Shown here: piece by piece, positions 30,247-39,363 of the stretch | Layout: each line of letters starts with the position of its first letter | How positions within the stretch are numbered: the first letter of the stretch is position 1 | Origin: Deltaproteobacteria bacterium | Lineage (GTDB): Bacteria; Desulfobacterota; Desulfobacteria; Desulfobacterales; Desulfosarcinaceae | Length of the DNA stretch: 64,000 nt | Assembly: GCA_021824175.1 (NCBI GenBank) | Contig: JAKALP010000010.1 | Location: 171,967 to 235,966, forward strand | Direction: 5' to 3' | Made by a program: the position numbers and the translations under genes | The notes under the pieces: model-generated | The model's input: the letters and a program-made list of their open reading frames with translations, nothing else | Told to the model about the DNA's origin: nothing | Database searches by the model: none

Positions 30247-32475
30247 TCACACCGGCAATTCAACGACAAATTTAGCGCCCTTGGGATGATTGTCCTGCAC
30301 ACTGATGGTGCCGCCATGGTCATTGATGATGCTGTTGACAATGGTCAAGCCCAGCCCCATGCCGGTCTTCTTGGTAGAAAAGTTGGGCTCAAACAATCGG
30401 ATTTTATCTTCATTGGAAATACCCATGCCGTCGTCCGCCACCTCGATGCGCACGCGCTTGAGAATCGGGTCGAGGGAGACCACGATGCTGATCGCGCCCC
30501 GGCTGCGGACCGCCGCCACGGCATTGTCCACCAGGTTGATCATGGCTTGCTTGATCTGCTGCCGGTCCAGATTCATCTCCGGCAAGGAATCCTGAATGCG
30601 CACCAGAAAATCCACCTTGGGATGACCTTCTTTGTAAAGGGCCACGGTCTCTTCAATGATGGATTGCAAGCCGCACGGTTTGGGATCGGCCGTGGGAAAA
30701 CGCGCAAAGGCGGAGAATTCATTGACCAGATTGCGGATCAGCTCCACATGGGAGATGATGGTTTGGGTGCACTCCTCGAACACCGGTTCATTGATGGTGT
30801 TGGAGTATTTGCGCTTCAAACGCTGGGCCGAGAGGCTGATGGGCGTCAGCGGATTTTTGACTTCATGGGCAATGCGGCGCGCCACCTCGCGCCAGGCGGC
30901 CATGCGCTGGGCCTTCTCCAGCTCGGTCAGGTCGTCCATCACCATGACCATGCCCAGGTGATGGCCGGCATCGTCTTTGAGCAGGTTGATATAGGCCAGA
31001 AAACTGCGCGGCCGGCCTTCGATGGAAAGTTTGAGCGGGATCTCCACGGTCTGCTGGTGACTGGTGGTCAGGCGATCCATGATCTCTTCGGCCATTTTGA
31101 GCAAGGGCCCGGACAACAACGTTTTATAGCTTTTATTCAGGATATCGGCGGCGCGCAGGCCCAGCATTTTCTCCGCGGAAGTATTAAAGGTGGTGATATT
31201 GCCCTTGGCATCCAGAGTCGCAACGCCGGCCGAAACATTCTTGAGCACGATCTCCATGTAGCGTCGCCGGGATTCGATTTCTATGTTTTGCTCACGCAGC
31301 ATCTGGGCCGACAATTCGAGTTGCTCGCGGCCGATGCGCAAATCGCGCGTCATCTTATTAAAAGCGGTGACGAGACTGCCGATTTCATCATCGGCCTGAA
31401 GATCCAACGCAAAGCTCAAGTCCCCTTCGGCCACCCGGCGCGTGCCGTCGGCCAGTTGCATGATGGGGATGGTGATGGTCTTGGCCAGGTAGAATCCCAG
31501 CCATACCGCGCAAAAAACCACCAGCAGCGCCACGATGGACAAGGTCATATACGAAGTGGTTTGAATGGGCCGCTTGAGGAGTTTGGCCTGCTTATACTGC
31601 TCATAGCCGTCTTTGATCGAGCTCATGTTTTCAGACAGTGCCCATGGTAAAAAGGAGGAAATCACTACAAACCCTTTGGCTTCGCTGCTGAGCACGCCAA
31701 AAGGCACGGGGCCAACGATGCGGATCAGTTCACCTTCATTGACGCCCGTAATGACCCTATGAACCTCCTCATTGGGAGCGGATTTGAGCAGATCGCCGGA
31801 GCTGAGGCGCTCAAAGGGTTGATCCTCCAGAATGGCGGACAGGGCATAGGCCTGCCGTTCCATTTTGGCATCATATACTTCGATGGCATCCAGATTGAAT
31901 TCGCGCTGAACGATCTGCAAATAGTGCGACAAGGGCTTGTTCTTGTCCGGGTCCAGCAGTGCCTTTTTGTCGATCTGATATGCAACGCGTTCCATCAAAA
32001 ATCGGATCTCTTGTTCGGCGCGCTGATAGATGGTTTGACCGACCTGCAATGAATTTTCCAGCGCTTGCTCCACCGGCACATTGAACCAGAATTCAATGCT
32101 TCGGGTAATGAAGCTGATGGAGAAGACAAAGAGCACAGTGGAAGGCAGCAGGGTCAAGGTCACAAAGGCGATCACCAGGCGGGTGCGCAGTTTGGCGCCC
32201 ATGACCTTGCGCTTGCGGTCGTAGAGCAATTTGACCAGATTGCGGAACACTAGAAAAATAAGCAGCAGCAAGAGCAGCAGGTTGATATTGATCAGACTGA
32301 ACATCAATATCTGATTGGAGATGGGAAAATCGGTACGGAGATAAAGATTGCGATTGAGCACCCAAGCCACGACCGCCACCACCGGAATAATGACGACGAT
32401 GGCGATGAATTCCCGCCTGCGCCGCCGTTTTTCTTCGTCCGGCAAAGAACTCAATTTTTGGGCTGTAGGGCTCAT
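30247..32475 (-). CDS. NtrY-like membrane sensor histidine kinase
   Basis: The 742-residue protein has three N-terminal membrane helices (about 23-41, 55-78, 98-124), an extracytoplasmic sensor part (about 125-305), a fourth helix (about 309-331), a HAMP segment (LADGTRRVAEGDLSFALDL), a PAS domain (about 400-515), and the kinase core: H-box RRIAHEVKNPLTPI with His537, N-box NLVDNAVAAV, and G-boxes DDGMGI and KKTGMGLGLTI. This layout is that of NtrY. It presumably phosphorylates the NtrX-like regulator downstream. The placement between an LPS biosynthesis gene (lpxC) and a secreted DUF4390 protein suggests envelope sensing, which is inference. Confidence 0.93.
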   Translation of the reverse strand: MSPTAQKLSSLPDEEKRRRRREFIAIVVIIPVVAVVAWVLNRNLYLRTDFPISNQILMFSLININLLLLLLLIFLVFRNLVKLLYDRKRKVMGAKLRTRLVIAFVTLTLLPSTVLFVFSISFITRSIEFWFNVPVEQALENSLQVGQTIYQRAEQEIRFLMERVAYQIDKKALLDPDKNKPLSHYLQIVQREFNLDAIEVYDAKMERQAYALSAILEDQPFERLSSGDLLKSAPNEEVHRVITGVNEGELIRIVGPVPFGVLSSEAKGFVVISSFLPWALSENMSSIKDGYEQYKQAKLLKRPIQTTSYMTLSIVALLVVFCAVWLGFYLAKTITIPIMQLADGTRRVAEGDLSFALDLQADDEIGSLVTAFNKMTRDLRIGREQLELSAQMLREQNIEIESRRRYMEIVLKNVSAGVATLDAKGNITTFNTSAEKMLGLRAADILNKSYKTLLSGPLLKMAEEIMDRLTTSHQQTVEIPLKLSIEGRPRSFLAYINLLKDDAGHHLGMVMVMDDLTELEKAQRMAAWREVARRIAHEVKNPLTPISLSAQRLKRKYSNTINEPVFEECTQTIISHVELIRNLVNEFSAFARFPTADPKPCGLQSIIEETVALYKEGHPKVDFLVRIQDSLPEMNLDRQQIKQAMINLVDNAVAAVRSRGAISIVVSLDPILKRVRIEVADDGMGISNEDKIRLFEPNFSTKKTGMGLGLTIVNSIINDHGGTISVQDNHPKGAKFVVELPV

Positions 32476-32530
32476 AGGGGAGGATAACGCACTATCCGTC
32501 TACCCGGCAGTGTCTGCATCGGGCCCGGGC

Positions 32531-33100
32531 TTAATAGATAAAATCAATGGTGTACCAGTCGGTCTCAAAATCCCAGATGGATACGAAGAAAAGTACATAG
32601 TGCAAATACAAGGGCAGTTTCAGCCGACTCAGCTTAGCCTTGGCGCGGATTTGATATTGACGGCCTTTTTCCAACTTTTTGAGTGAAACTATTGTCAGGC
32701 TGTCAATTTCGGTCATCAATTTTTTGGCCTCCTCAAACGATTTGACGATTTGCGGCTGGTTGCCTTCCCAGGAGCGGGTCACGGTGTACTCCTGTTTCAG
32801 ACTATCGTATCTGATGGTGTGGGTGACCACCGTTTCGGCAATCTCCCTGTCGGGCCAGAAGTTACGAACGCGATAGAGATTAATATAGAATAGAAATACG
32901 GCCGGTACGCCGCTGGTGATGGGCTCTTCTATTTTGGCGGGGAACGCATTGTTCACCGTCAGGTAGAGCAAAAGGTCATCGCGGGTGTTGGTGACGATGA
33001 TGTTGGACAGCGTCGCATCCTCAGCCTGGCTTGGGAATGGCAGGAGCAACATCAATCCAGCCAGAATCGATGCCACAATGCGGTGGATTTGGTTTTTCAT
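32531..33100 (-). CDS. DUF4390 secreted protein
   Basis: A signal peptide (basic start, IVASILAGLMLLLPF, cleavage at SQA about residue 26) precedes a 160-residue domain typical of DUF4390: LSNIIVTNTRDDLLLYLTVNNAF, later FWPDREIAETVVTHTIRYD, EYTVTRSWEG and the C-terminal PLYLHYVLFFVSIWDFETDWYTIDF. The family occurs next to ntrY in many proteobacteria and may supply its periplasmic sensing partner; function is unproven. It is the second gene of the lpxC operon. Confidence 0.85.
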   Translation of the reverse strand: MKNQIHRIVASILAGLMLLLPFPSQAEDATLSNIIVTNTRDDLLLYLTVNNAFPAKIEEPITSGVPAVFLFYINLYRVRNFWPDREIAETVVTHTIRYDSLKQEYTVTRSWEGNQPQIVKSFEEAKKLMTEIDSLTIVSLKKLEKGRQYQIRAKAKLSRLKLPLYLHYVLFFVSIWDFETDWYTIDFIY

Positions 33101-33187
33101 TTCGGTCTGGACGCTGTGGGCGAAAAGCAGTAAACATGCATCGCATGTCTTCGTTGGCCATGCGGCTAAATCATATTCAAACAGGTT

Positions 33188-34114
33188 TCAGTTGGCAAGC
33201 TGTTTCAAGGACTCTTCCGCCCATAGCGCATCGCTTTCTTCAAATGTCCTAGTTTGCCAGGCACCCTTCCTCTTGAAGAATGCTTCCAGAAAAGCATGAT
33301 TGAAGGCATGGCCGGAGCGTTTGGCCACGACATGTCCCTGGATCGGCAGACCAATGAGAGAAAAGTCGCCTACGCTATCCAGGAGTTTGTGCCGCACGAA
33401 TTCATCGGCAAATCGCAGCCCGCTCTCATTGAGAATTTTATCCTGATCAATGACCACGACGTTGTCCAGCGATGCGCCTTTGGCCAAGCCGTACATCTTC
33501 ATGTATTCTACTTCTTGAACAAAACCAAAAGTGCGGGCATCGGCAATATCTTGTTCGAAGATTTCAGGCGTGATCACCCGGTCGATGACCTGGGTGCCGA
33601 TTAGAGGGCAGTTGTTGTATTCGATGGTAAAGGTGATCCGAAAATGGGGCGCTGGATATACCCCTACAAATTTCTCTCCCACCTGCAATTCCACCGGCTC
33701 CTGCACGACGAACACCTGACGCAGCGCTGACTGCCGCTCCAAGCCCGCCGATTTGAGCAAGCGCACAAATGGCCCAGCGCTACCATCCATCAAAGGCAGC
33801 TCATAGTCATCGATTTCAACGCTGACATTATCGATGCCCAAGGCCGCCAGGGCGGCCATCAAATGCTCGATGGTCGATACGATGAAACCATCTTCGCCGA
33901 TCACCGTCGCCAGGCTGGTATCCACTACTTTGTTAAAGCGCGCGGCGATGCTGGGGCGGCTGGGAAGATCGGTGCGCACAAATTTGACGCCATGATTGGG
34001 TGGCGCTGGTTTGATTTTCATCTGAACCGTTTTACCCGAATGCAGGCTCACGCCGGAACAGCGAACCTCTTTGGCGATGGTGTTTTGTAAATAGGCGTTG
34101 GGATTCATAATCAT
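33188..34114 (-). CDS. lpxC: UDP-3-O-acyl-N-acetylglucosamine deacetylase
   Basis: LpxC performs the committed step of lipid A synthesis. The 308-residue protein starts LQNTIAKEVRCSGVSLHSGK and shows the zinc ligands His84 (STIEHLMAAL), His242 and Asp246 (RHKLLDSVGD), plus the catalytic His269 in RSGHAFNH. Two ATG codons (34114 and 34108) are both possible with the same AAGGGAA. It leads the lpxC-DUF4390-ntrY-ntrX-rsmD operon and shows that the cell makes lipopolysaccharide. Confidence 0.97.
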   Translation of the reverse strand: MIMNPNAYLQNTIAKEVRCSGVSLHSGKTVQMKIKPAPPNHGVKFVRTDLPSRPSIAARFNKVVDTSLATVIGEDGFIVSTIEHLMAALAALGIDNVSVEIDDYELPLMDGSAGPFVRLLKSAGLERQSALRQVFVVQEPVELQVGEKFVGVYPAPHFRITFTIEYNNCPLIGTQVIDRVITPEIFEQDIADARTFGFVQEVEYMKMYGLAKGASLDNVVVIDQDKILNESGLRFADEFVRHKLLDSVGDFSLIGLPIQGHVVAKRSGHAFNHAFLEAFFKRKGAWQTRTFEESDALWAEESLKQLAN

Positions 34115-34632
34115 CTATTCCCTTGCGGCGGAAGATCAACCCTGGTATGGTTCCGCCTTCGGAAACTTCCTTTCCTTTTTGCGCGGTTCGTAGCCGGCCA
34201 CAGTAATTGATAGCAGCTTAAAAAGGTCAGTGCGTTATGGACGATGAACCATGACTTTCCACTCGCTGTATTTTTGCCATGATCGTTCAAAACTACGCGC
34301 TCCCTGCTCTGCCGTCCACCAGGTCGTGCATGTCAAGGTGTATTGTGCGGCGTTCAAGCAGGCAGCTTCAGCAAGTGTCGTGCCTATTTGGGTGCCAAAC
34401 CGCTATTGCATTGAAATATCATCAAGTTATCAGCTCGAGGGTGAAGCCCCGGACCCGTCTCAGAGCAAGCGCATCACCACAATGTGCCAAAAACGACACA
34501 CCTATTATCCCAACATGCGTCCTTTTGACAACAAAATAATGCGTGAACAGGGTCCGGTGGTTCCCGGGCTCTCGCCGACAGAGTTGAACACCAAAGACTA
34601 TTATATAGATCCGCTGTATTGAGGAGGGAGCC
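34115..34632. other. Intergenic region between divergent lpxC and comM
   Basis: About 518 bases. A 123-codon open frame runs on the plus strand from 34251 but has no recognisable motif, a cysteine- and proline-rich composition and a poor start, so it is not called. The promoters of the lpxC operon and of comM must lie here; none stands out. Confidence 0.5.
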
Positions 34633-36171
34633 GTGCTGGCCAAGGTCTTGAGCAGTGCCGTCATCGGAGTGGAAGCCTACATCGTGGAAGTCGAGGTCGA
34701 CATTGAAAGCGGACTGCCGGCGTTTGTGACGGTGGGCTTGCCCGAAGTGGCGGTCAAGGAAAGCAAGGAGCGCGTCAAAGCAGCCATTCGCAACTCGGGA
34801 TATACTTTCCCCGATGACCGCATCACCGTGAACCTCGCACCGGCCCACATCAAAAAGGAGGGCACCGGTTTTGATCTTCCCATGGCTATTGGCATCTTAG
34901 CGGCCAGGGGCACCATTGCCCAAAACACGCTGAGCGACTATCTATTCCTGGGAGAACTCAGCCTGGACGGTCGTATCAAACCGGTCTTCGGCTCGCTCAG
35001 CATGGCCTTGGCCGCCAAAGAAGCCGGCTTCAAGGGAATTATTGTGCCGGAAGCCAACCGCAAGGAAGCGGCGGTGGTCAAGCCGATCCAAGTATTGCCG
35101 GTCCGCTGTCTATCCGAAGTGGTGGAATTTTTGCGCGGGCAACACCCCATTGCAGCTGAGCGAGTTGATGTGGAGCCGGAATTTTCAGTAGACCACAACA
35201 CGGAAGAAGACTTCGCTGAAGTAAAAGGCCAGGAGCATGTCAAACGCGCTTTGGAAATCGCGGCGGCCGGCGGCCACAATCTGCTGATGGTGGGCCCGCC
35301 TGGCGCCGGCAAAACCATGCTGGCGCGCCGCCTGAGTTCTATCCTGCCGCCCATGACCTTTGAAGAAGCCATTGAAACCACCAAAATCTACAGCGTAGCG
35401 GGCATGATGGGCAAAGATCAGGCCTTGGTTCACATGCGCCCCTTTCGCTCACCGCACCACACTGTCTCCGATGCTGGCTTGATCGGCGGTGGCGCAACGC
35501 CCCGGCCCGGCGAGGTCAGTCTGGCCCACAATGGTGTCTTGTTTCTCGATGAGCTGCCGGAGTATAAAAAGCACGTGCTGGAAGTATTGCGGCAACCCGT
35601 GGAAGATGGCCGGGTTACCATCTCCCGGGCCAGCACGAGTATTACTTACCCCGCGCGCGTCATGGTGGTGGCGGCCATGAATCCTTGCCCTTGCGGTTAC
35701 TTCACCGATCCCAAGCACGTCTGCCGTTGCGCGCCACGCCAAATCCAAAACTACCGGAGCAAATTATCGGGGCCATTGTTGGACCGCATTGACCTTCACA
35801 TCGAAGTACCGGCCATACCTTATCGCGATTTAGTGGCAACCCATGATGCTGAGTCTTCCCATGCGATCCGGCAACGCGTGGTAAGCGCCAGAAGGATTCA
35901 GGCCCGACGTTTCCGGCGCACGCATATCTTTTGCAATGCCCAGATGGGCAGCCGGCACATCAAAGCCCACTGCGCCGTTGACGCTCAGTCTTGCGAGATG
36001 CTGGAATCGGCCGTGGATCGGCTGGGATTATCGGCGCGGGCGTTAAACCGCATTTTGAAGATCGCCCGCACCATTGCAGATCTGGCTGGCGAAGAAGCAA
36101 TCGCGGCGCGCCACATCGGCGAAGCCATTCAATACCGCACGCTGGACCGCGCGACGGCTCGCGCCAATTGA
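34633..36171 (+). CDS. comM: YifB/ComM-family Mg-chelatase-like AAA+ ATPase
   Basis: A 512-residue protein with the N-terminal ChlI-like domain (IVEVEVDIESGLPAFVTVGL, then AVKESKERVKAAIRNSGY and NLAPAHIKKEGTGFDLP), a central AAA+ module (Walker A GPPGAGKT, Walker B VLFLDELPE, and PFRSPHHTVSDAGLIGGG) and the C-terminal CPCGYFTDPKHVCRC zinc-like motif. ComM is a branch-migration helicase in natural transformation; in non-competent bacteria the role is less clear. The start is GTG at 34633 behind GAGGAGGGAG. No other competence gene is in the window. Confidence 0.93.
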   Translation: MLAKVLSSAVIGVEAYIVEVEVDIESGLPAFVTVGLPEVAVKESKERVKAAIRNSGYTFPDDRITVNLAPAHIKKEGTGFDLPMAIGILAARGTIAQNTLSDYLFLGELSLDGRIKPVFGSLSMALAAKEAGFKGIIVPEANRKEAAVVKPIQVLPVRCLSEVVEFLRGQHPIAAERVDVEPEFSVDHNTEEDFAEVKGQEHVKRALEIAAAGGHNLLMVGPPGAGKTMLARRLSSILPPMTFEEAIETTKIYSVAGMMGKDQALVHMRPFRSPHHTVSDAGLIGGGATPRPGEVSLAHNGVLFLDELPEYKKHVLEVLRQPVEDGRVTISRASTSITYPARVMVVAAMNPCPCGYFTDPKHVCRCAPRQIQNYRSKLSGPLLDRIDLHIEVPAIPYRDLVATHDAESSHAIRQRVVSARRIQARRFRRTHIFCNAQMGSRHIKAHCAVDAQSCEMLESAVDRLGLSARALNRILKIARTIADLAGEEAIAARHIGEAIQYRTLDRATARAN

Positions 36172-36335
36172 AATCCCGCTGCGGTAGCCAAAACAAGAAA
36201 AGCGCATATTTCTTTGGAAGACAATATCAACGACTAGGCCGGATCTGGGGTTGCGATTCACGCCCAAACCAGCGCGCCGAGCTGATTTTATCATGGTGAG
36301 CCTTAAAAAAGCCGCGTAAATTAAACATTAAGCTG

Positions 36336-36364
36336 TTGACAAACCACCGATGAGGCTGTAAATG
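36336..36364 (+). promoter_or_regulatory. Likely sigma-70 promoter of the HU gene
   Basis: TTGACA at 36336-36341 is a perfect -35; 17 bases further on is TAAATG (36359-36364) as a weak -10. The HU start codon is at 36420, with AAAAGGAGG upstream. Assignment rests on motif and spacing only. Confidence 0.5.
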
Positions 36365-36419
36365 CCTAATATTAACAGAATCGTTGTTCTATTCTATCAC
36401 TCTAAAAGGAGGAATTCAG

Positions 36420-36692
36420 ATGACTAAAGCGGAAATCGTAGAGAAAATGGCCACCGATGCCGGCATTACCAAATCCGCGGCCGCAGCGGCCCTGGACTCT
36501 TTCGTCGACGGCGTTATCAAAGCGCTGAAGAAGAAAGAAGGCAAAGTGACCCTGGTGGGATTCGGCACCTTCATCAAAGGCCGCCGCAAAGCCCGCAAAG
36601 GCAGAAATCCGCAGACCGGAGAAGCAATCAAGATCAAAGCCTCGAACACCGTTAAATTCAAAGCCGGTAAAAAGCTCAAAGAATCTCTATAA
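36420..36692 (+). CDS. HU-family nucleoid protein
   Basis: A 90-residue DNA-bending protein: MTKAEIVEKMATDAGITKSA at the dimerisation end, TLVGFGTF at the saddle and the arm segment KARKGRNPQTGEAIKIKAS with the Pro that intercalates DNA. Length and motifs are canonical for HU/IHF; the GRNPQTGE arm is that of HU rather than a specific IHF subunit. The ATG at 36420 follows AAAAGGAGG. It is monocistronic with its own promoter and a strong terminator. Confidence 0.96.
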   Translation: MTKAEIVEKMATDAGITKSAAAAALDSFVDGVIKALKKKEGKVTLVGFGTFIKGRRKARKGRNPQTGEAIKIKASNTVKFKAGKKLKESL

Positions 36693-36717
36693 TTTTCGTT
36701 GCGCTGAATCGTTCTTA

Positions 36718-36754
36718 AAAAGGCAGCCTTGCCGCATTATAAAGGCTGCCTTTT
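36718..36754. terminator. Bidirectional intrinsic terminator between HU and recX
   Basis: AAAAGGCAGCCTT and its exact inverse AAGGCTGCCTTTT enclose an 11-base loop. Runs of A and T on both sides allow termination of HU (plus) and recX (minus), which converge here. Confidence 0.9.
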
Positions 36755-37210
36755 CTATTCTTCCTCAACCGTCTGCGCCAAAGCCTGCTGGATAATATCA
36801 GCGGCGAAGCCGCGACTCAGTAGAAAACGATAGCTTGCGGCCTTCACATCGGCGCAATACCTACGGCGCCCGGCACGCAGCCATTTGATCAGCGCCTGCC
36901 GGCAATCCGCCAACTGCTGCTCGGAAGCGCAACAGCTCTGGGTCGTGAGCCGGATCAGCTCGGGCGCCAGGTGCTTGGCGAACAGCGTCTGCTCAATACG
37001 CCGCAGGCCATACCCCTTATGTCGCAGTTGTTGCGCGTAATTGCGGCCATACGCCCCATCATCCAGATATTGCAAGCGCCGGCACTCCGAAAGGACCACT
37101 TCGATTTCGGTCGGTTCAAAACCGCGTTGGGCCAGCTTGAGCGCCAATTCTTGACTGCTATGATCACGGCGCCCGAGTAAACGCAAGGCGCACTGCATAC
37201 AGGATTGCAA
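36755..37210 (-). CDS. recX: RecA-regulating protein RecX
   Basis: RecX binds RecA filaments and limits recombination. The 151-residue protein shows the three-helix repeats of the family: CALRLLGRRDHSSQELALKLAQ, YLDDGAYGRNYAQQLRHKGYGLRRIEQTL, and AASYRFLLSRGFAADIIQQAL. The TTG start at 37210 has AAGGAG at 5 bases; an ATG four codons later lacks one. recA is not in the window. The terminator shared with HU follows the stop. Confidence 0.88.
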   Translation of the reverse strand: MQSCMQCALRLLGRRDHSSQELALKLAQRGFEPTEIEVVLSECRRLQYLDDGAYGRNYAQQLRHKGYGLRRIEQTLFAKHLAPELIRLTTQSCCASEQQLADCRQALIKWLRAGRRRYCADVKAASYRFLLSRGFAADIIQQALAQTVEEE

Positions 37211-37270
37211 CTCGGCTCCTTCTGCTCCAATCCAACCTGAAACCGCCTATGATCTTCCAAAGGAAGTGAA

Positions 37271-37474
37271 TTATTCGAACGCCACTCCCGGTTTGGTACC
37301 CAGCTTTTTCAGTATAATTGCTAAAGGACAAAAGCGGGTAAAGGAGGCTTGCAATAAGTTGGCGCCCACAAAGGCCGTCAAAATCAGCCAATAGGGACTA
37401 TGCACCAGCGATAACAGCAAGCTGACCAGAATCATACTTCCTGCAAATGCCATAACGATACGATCTATGCTCAT
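37271..37474 (-). CDS. DUF2892/YgaP-type transmembrane protein
   Basis: A 67-residue protein with two helices (AGSMILVSLLLSLVHSPYW and LILTAFVGANLLQASF) and the motif TRFCPLAIILKKLG at the C-terminus, as in the membrane part of YgaP-like rhodanese proteins. Here no rhodanese domain is attached or adjacent. The start is preceded by AGGAG. The function of the stand-alone domain is unknown. Confidence 0.85.
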   Translation of the reverse strand: MSIDRIVMAFAGSMILVSLLLSLVHSPYWLILTAFVGANLLQASFTRFCPLAIILKKLGTKPGVAFE

Positions 37475-37657
37475 GGGATACTCCTCATTTCTTAGGGGAC
37501 CTAAGTTACAGCCTTATGAATACGGCCGACTGCTCAATCAATATGACTCAAGAGCCGCAAATGCAAGGGAAGTTACAAATCAATTGACAATAAGCGCTCC
37601 GGCCTTACTTTAAAAGTTGCGGTTTAAATCAAATTTTATTGTGGAGCGGATGGATTT

Positions 37658-38329
37658 ATGGAAACCCGTCAAGAATATCTGGAACGAATCCTGGCCATGA
37701 AAAAGCCGGCCTGTCCTTATTGCGCGCAGGAGATGAAACTGTGGGAAGTCCCGCCCATCTCTTTTTCTGACGGTCTGGGTTGGGGCGAGCCTTACCTTTA
37801 TGTATGTTTCAATGATGACTGCCCCCTGTACCAGCAGGGCTGGAAAGAGTTGGAAGACAATTTCGCCCAGCGCGCCTCCATGCGATGTCTTAACTATCCC
37901 GGCACCGACCAGTTTGAGTGTATGCCGGTTTTCAGTTCCATGGGCGGCCAGGGCCAGATATTTGATGACGAAGTCCAGGCACAGCAGGAAATGCTCAAGG
38001 AGCAGACCAAAAAAGGATTCTCCATCCTGGCCGATTGTTATGTCAATAAAGACGGTGTCACGATCATGCGCCTGCTGAGTGATTCTTGTGAACCGGTGCG
38101 CGTGCGTCTCAAGGCGGCGCAGATGATCGGCGACATCGGCGAGCTGGAGGCCATCGAGCCCCTGCGCTCCATGCGGGCCGGCAACGAAAAGCTCCAGGAA
38201 GCCATTGACACCGCAGTCAATAAAATTCACGAGCGCTATTTCACCCGAGAGTGTCCTTTCTGCGCAGAGATCATCAAGCGCCGGGCCAAAATTTGCAAAA
38301 GCTGCGGCCGGGAGGTAGCCGGGGAGTAG
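37658..38329 (+). CDS. Zinc-ribbon protein with HEAT-like segment
   Basis: A 223-residue protein with two zinc sites: near the N-terminus CPYCAQEM pairs with CFNDDCPLY (about residues 19-58), and at the C-terminus CPFCAEIIKRRAKICKSCGR is a classic double-zinc-ribbon half. Between them, VRVRLKAAQMIGDIGELEAIEPLRSM looks like one HEAT-type helical repeat. The layout is seen in Desulfobacterota proteins of unknown role. The ATG at 37658 has GGAG at a rather long distance. No operon partner. Confidence 0.7.
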   Translation: METRQEYLERILAMKKPACPYCAQEMKLWEVPPISFSDGLGWGEPYLYVCFNDDCPLYQQGWKELEDNFAQRASMRCLNYPGTDQFECMPVFSSMGGQGQIFDDEVQAQQEMLKEQTKKGFSILADCYVNKDGVTIMRLLSDSCEPVRVRLKAAQMIGDIGELEAIEPLRSMRAGNEKLQEAIDTAVNKIHERYFTRECPFCAEIIKRRAKICKSCGREVAGE

Positions 38330-38413
38330 CGGCTGCTCAGGCATGCCTGACAAAATGGTAATGCCGGTTTGTGTAGTACACACTCTCTTCAGTGATATCG
38401 AATTTCTATTCCC

Positions 38414-38472
38414 GCATAAAGCCACGAATCCACAAAGATATTAAAAATCTTCGTGGATTCGTGGCTTTATGC
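38414..38472. repeat. Long hairpin repeat, 'CCACGAATCCAC' type
   Basis: A 26-base arm (38414-38439) pairs with 38447-38472 with one mismatch around a 7-base loop. The arm includes AAAGCCACGAATCCAC, a sequence common as an intergenic repeat. It has no T-run typical of a terminator. The gap 38330-38666 holds only this and the next hairpin. Confidence 0.75.
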
Positions 38473-38551
38473 AAAAATCAAGAAGTAAATTTTGTTAATC
38501 TGGTATCTGGTGGGCGGTTCGTTCTATTTGAATTGGTTTACATAATCTAAG

Positions 38552-38618
38552 CTCTCGCCAAGGCGCAAAGCACGCCAAGAAAATTATATTCTTTGCGATC
38601 TTAGCGCCTTTGGGAGAG
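38552..38618. repeat. Imperfect hairpin repeat, 'CTCTCGCCAAGGCGC' type
   Basis: CTCTCGCCAAGGCGC at the left end pairs, with mismatches, with GCGCCTTTGGGAGAG at the right; the inner part (AAGCACGCCAAGAAAAT against ATTCTTTGCGATCTT) also pairs partly. It lies 80 bases from the previous hairpin in the same gene-free gap. Confidence 0.55.
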
Positions 38619-38666
38619 AAATATTTTTCAACTTGAACGGACGGCATAACCGTAGTTGCTGATTAT

Positions 38667-39227
38667 TCACCCCAAGCTCCGGACAGATCGGTGAACATTC
38701 ATACTGTCGTAAGAGCGAAAGATGAGTTGCTGGCGGCTGCGGCGCATTTCAGCCAGAGGCAGCAGGCGCAAAGGGTCAAAGGCGCTTTGGGCCTGGACCT
38801 TGTTAGGAATCGCCTCCAGCCCGCTGCCGATCTTTTTACCGCTGATGGTATCCCACACCAGCGCGGTTTGACCGTCCGAAGCAATGGCCAGTGGAATCTG
38901 ATACTCGTCGAGCAGACGAGCCGCGGCCAGCACTTCGCGCTCCCTGGAAGCCAAAGAGCCAGCCGCGCATTTGATCACCATATATCGCCGGCCATGCACC
39001 CGGACCACTAAATCCAGGCGGGAGTGATATTTTTGGCCTTCGACGTGGAACTGAATCGGAACATCCACCTCAATCTCTTTTTTCAGAAATCCTTTTTCTT
39101 CCACCAGTAGTTTTTCCACTTGTTGACGATTGGCCTCGGCACCCGCGTTGGGTACTTGGCGACTAGTAATAAAATCGGTGAGGATTTCTTCATCGTGGCC
39201 AGCGGTATTGGTGGGCTTTGTATCCAT
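38667..39227 (-). CDS. Stand-alone HsdR N-terminal (type I restriction-like) domain
   Basis: A 186-residue protein matching the HSDR_N_2 type domain: SRQVPNAGAEANRQQVEKLLV, EIEVDVPIQFHVEGQKYHSRLDLVV (the D-then-E/K part of a PD-(D/E)XK nuclease fold), MVIKCAAGSLASREREVLAAARLL and IPLAIASDGQTALVWDT. No helicase or methylase is attached or near, so it is not a restriction system; the usual E-x-K is replaced by IKC, so catalysis is doubtful. It follows gpmI on the same strand after 136 bases. In Desulfobacterota such single-domain genes recur; role unknown. Confidence 0.75.
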   Translation of the reverse strand: MDTKPTNTAGHDEEILTDFITSRQVPNAGAEANRQQVEKLLVEEKGFLKKEIEVDVPIQFHVEGQKYHSRLDLVVRVHGRRYMVIKCAAGSLASREREVLAAARLLDEYQIPLAIASDGQTALVWDTISGKKIGSGLEAIPNKVQAQSAFDPLRLLPLAEMRRSRQQLIFRSYDSMNVHRSVRSLG

Positions 39228-39363
39228 GGAGTTCCTGAAGGCTTAGGAATTGAAATTCTCTTCGGTAAAACGTGGCATAAAAAGACCGTGATGCTTCCTT
39301 CGGGAGAATAACAAGCACTGGTCGTGTCGCACCGGCTGCCAAATTGAGTGAAACCCGATCATA

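Noticed and set aside
30139..31650. 503-codon open frame opposite ntrY
   Set aside because: Antisense shadow of the kinase gene.
34251..34622. 123-codon open frame between lpxC and comM
   Set aside because: No ribosome binding site, Cys/Pro-rich odd composition and no motif; it lies where two divergent promoters are expected.
38337..38350. Palindrome TCAGGCATGCCTGA after the zinc-ribbon gene
   Set aside because: No loop and no T-run, so not a terminator; too short to call an operator without more evidence.
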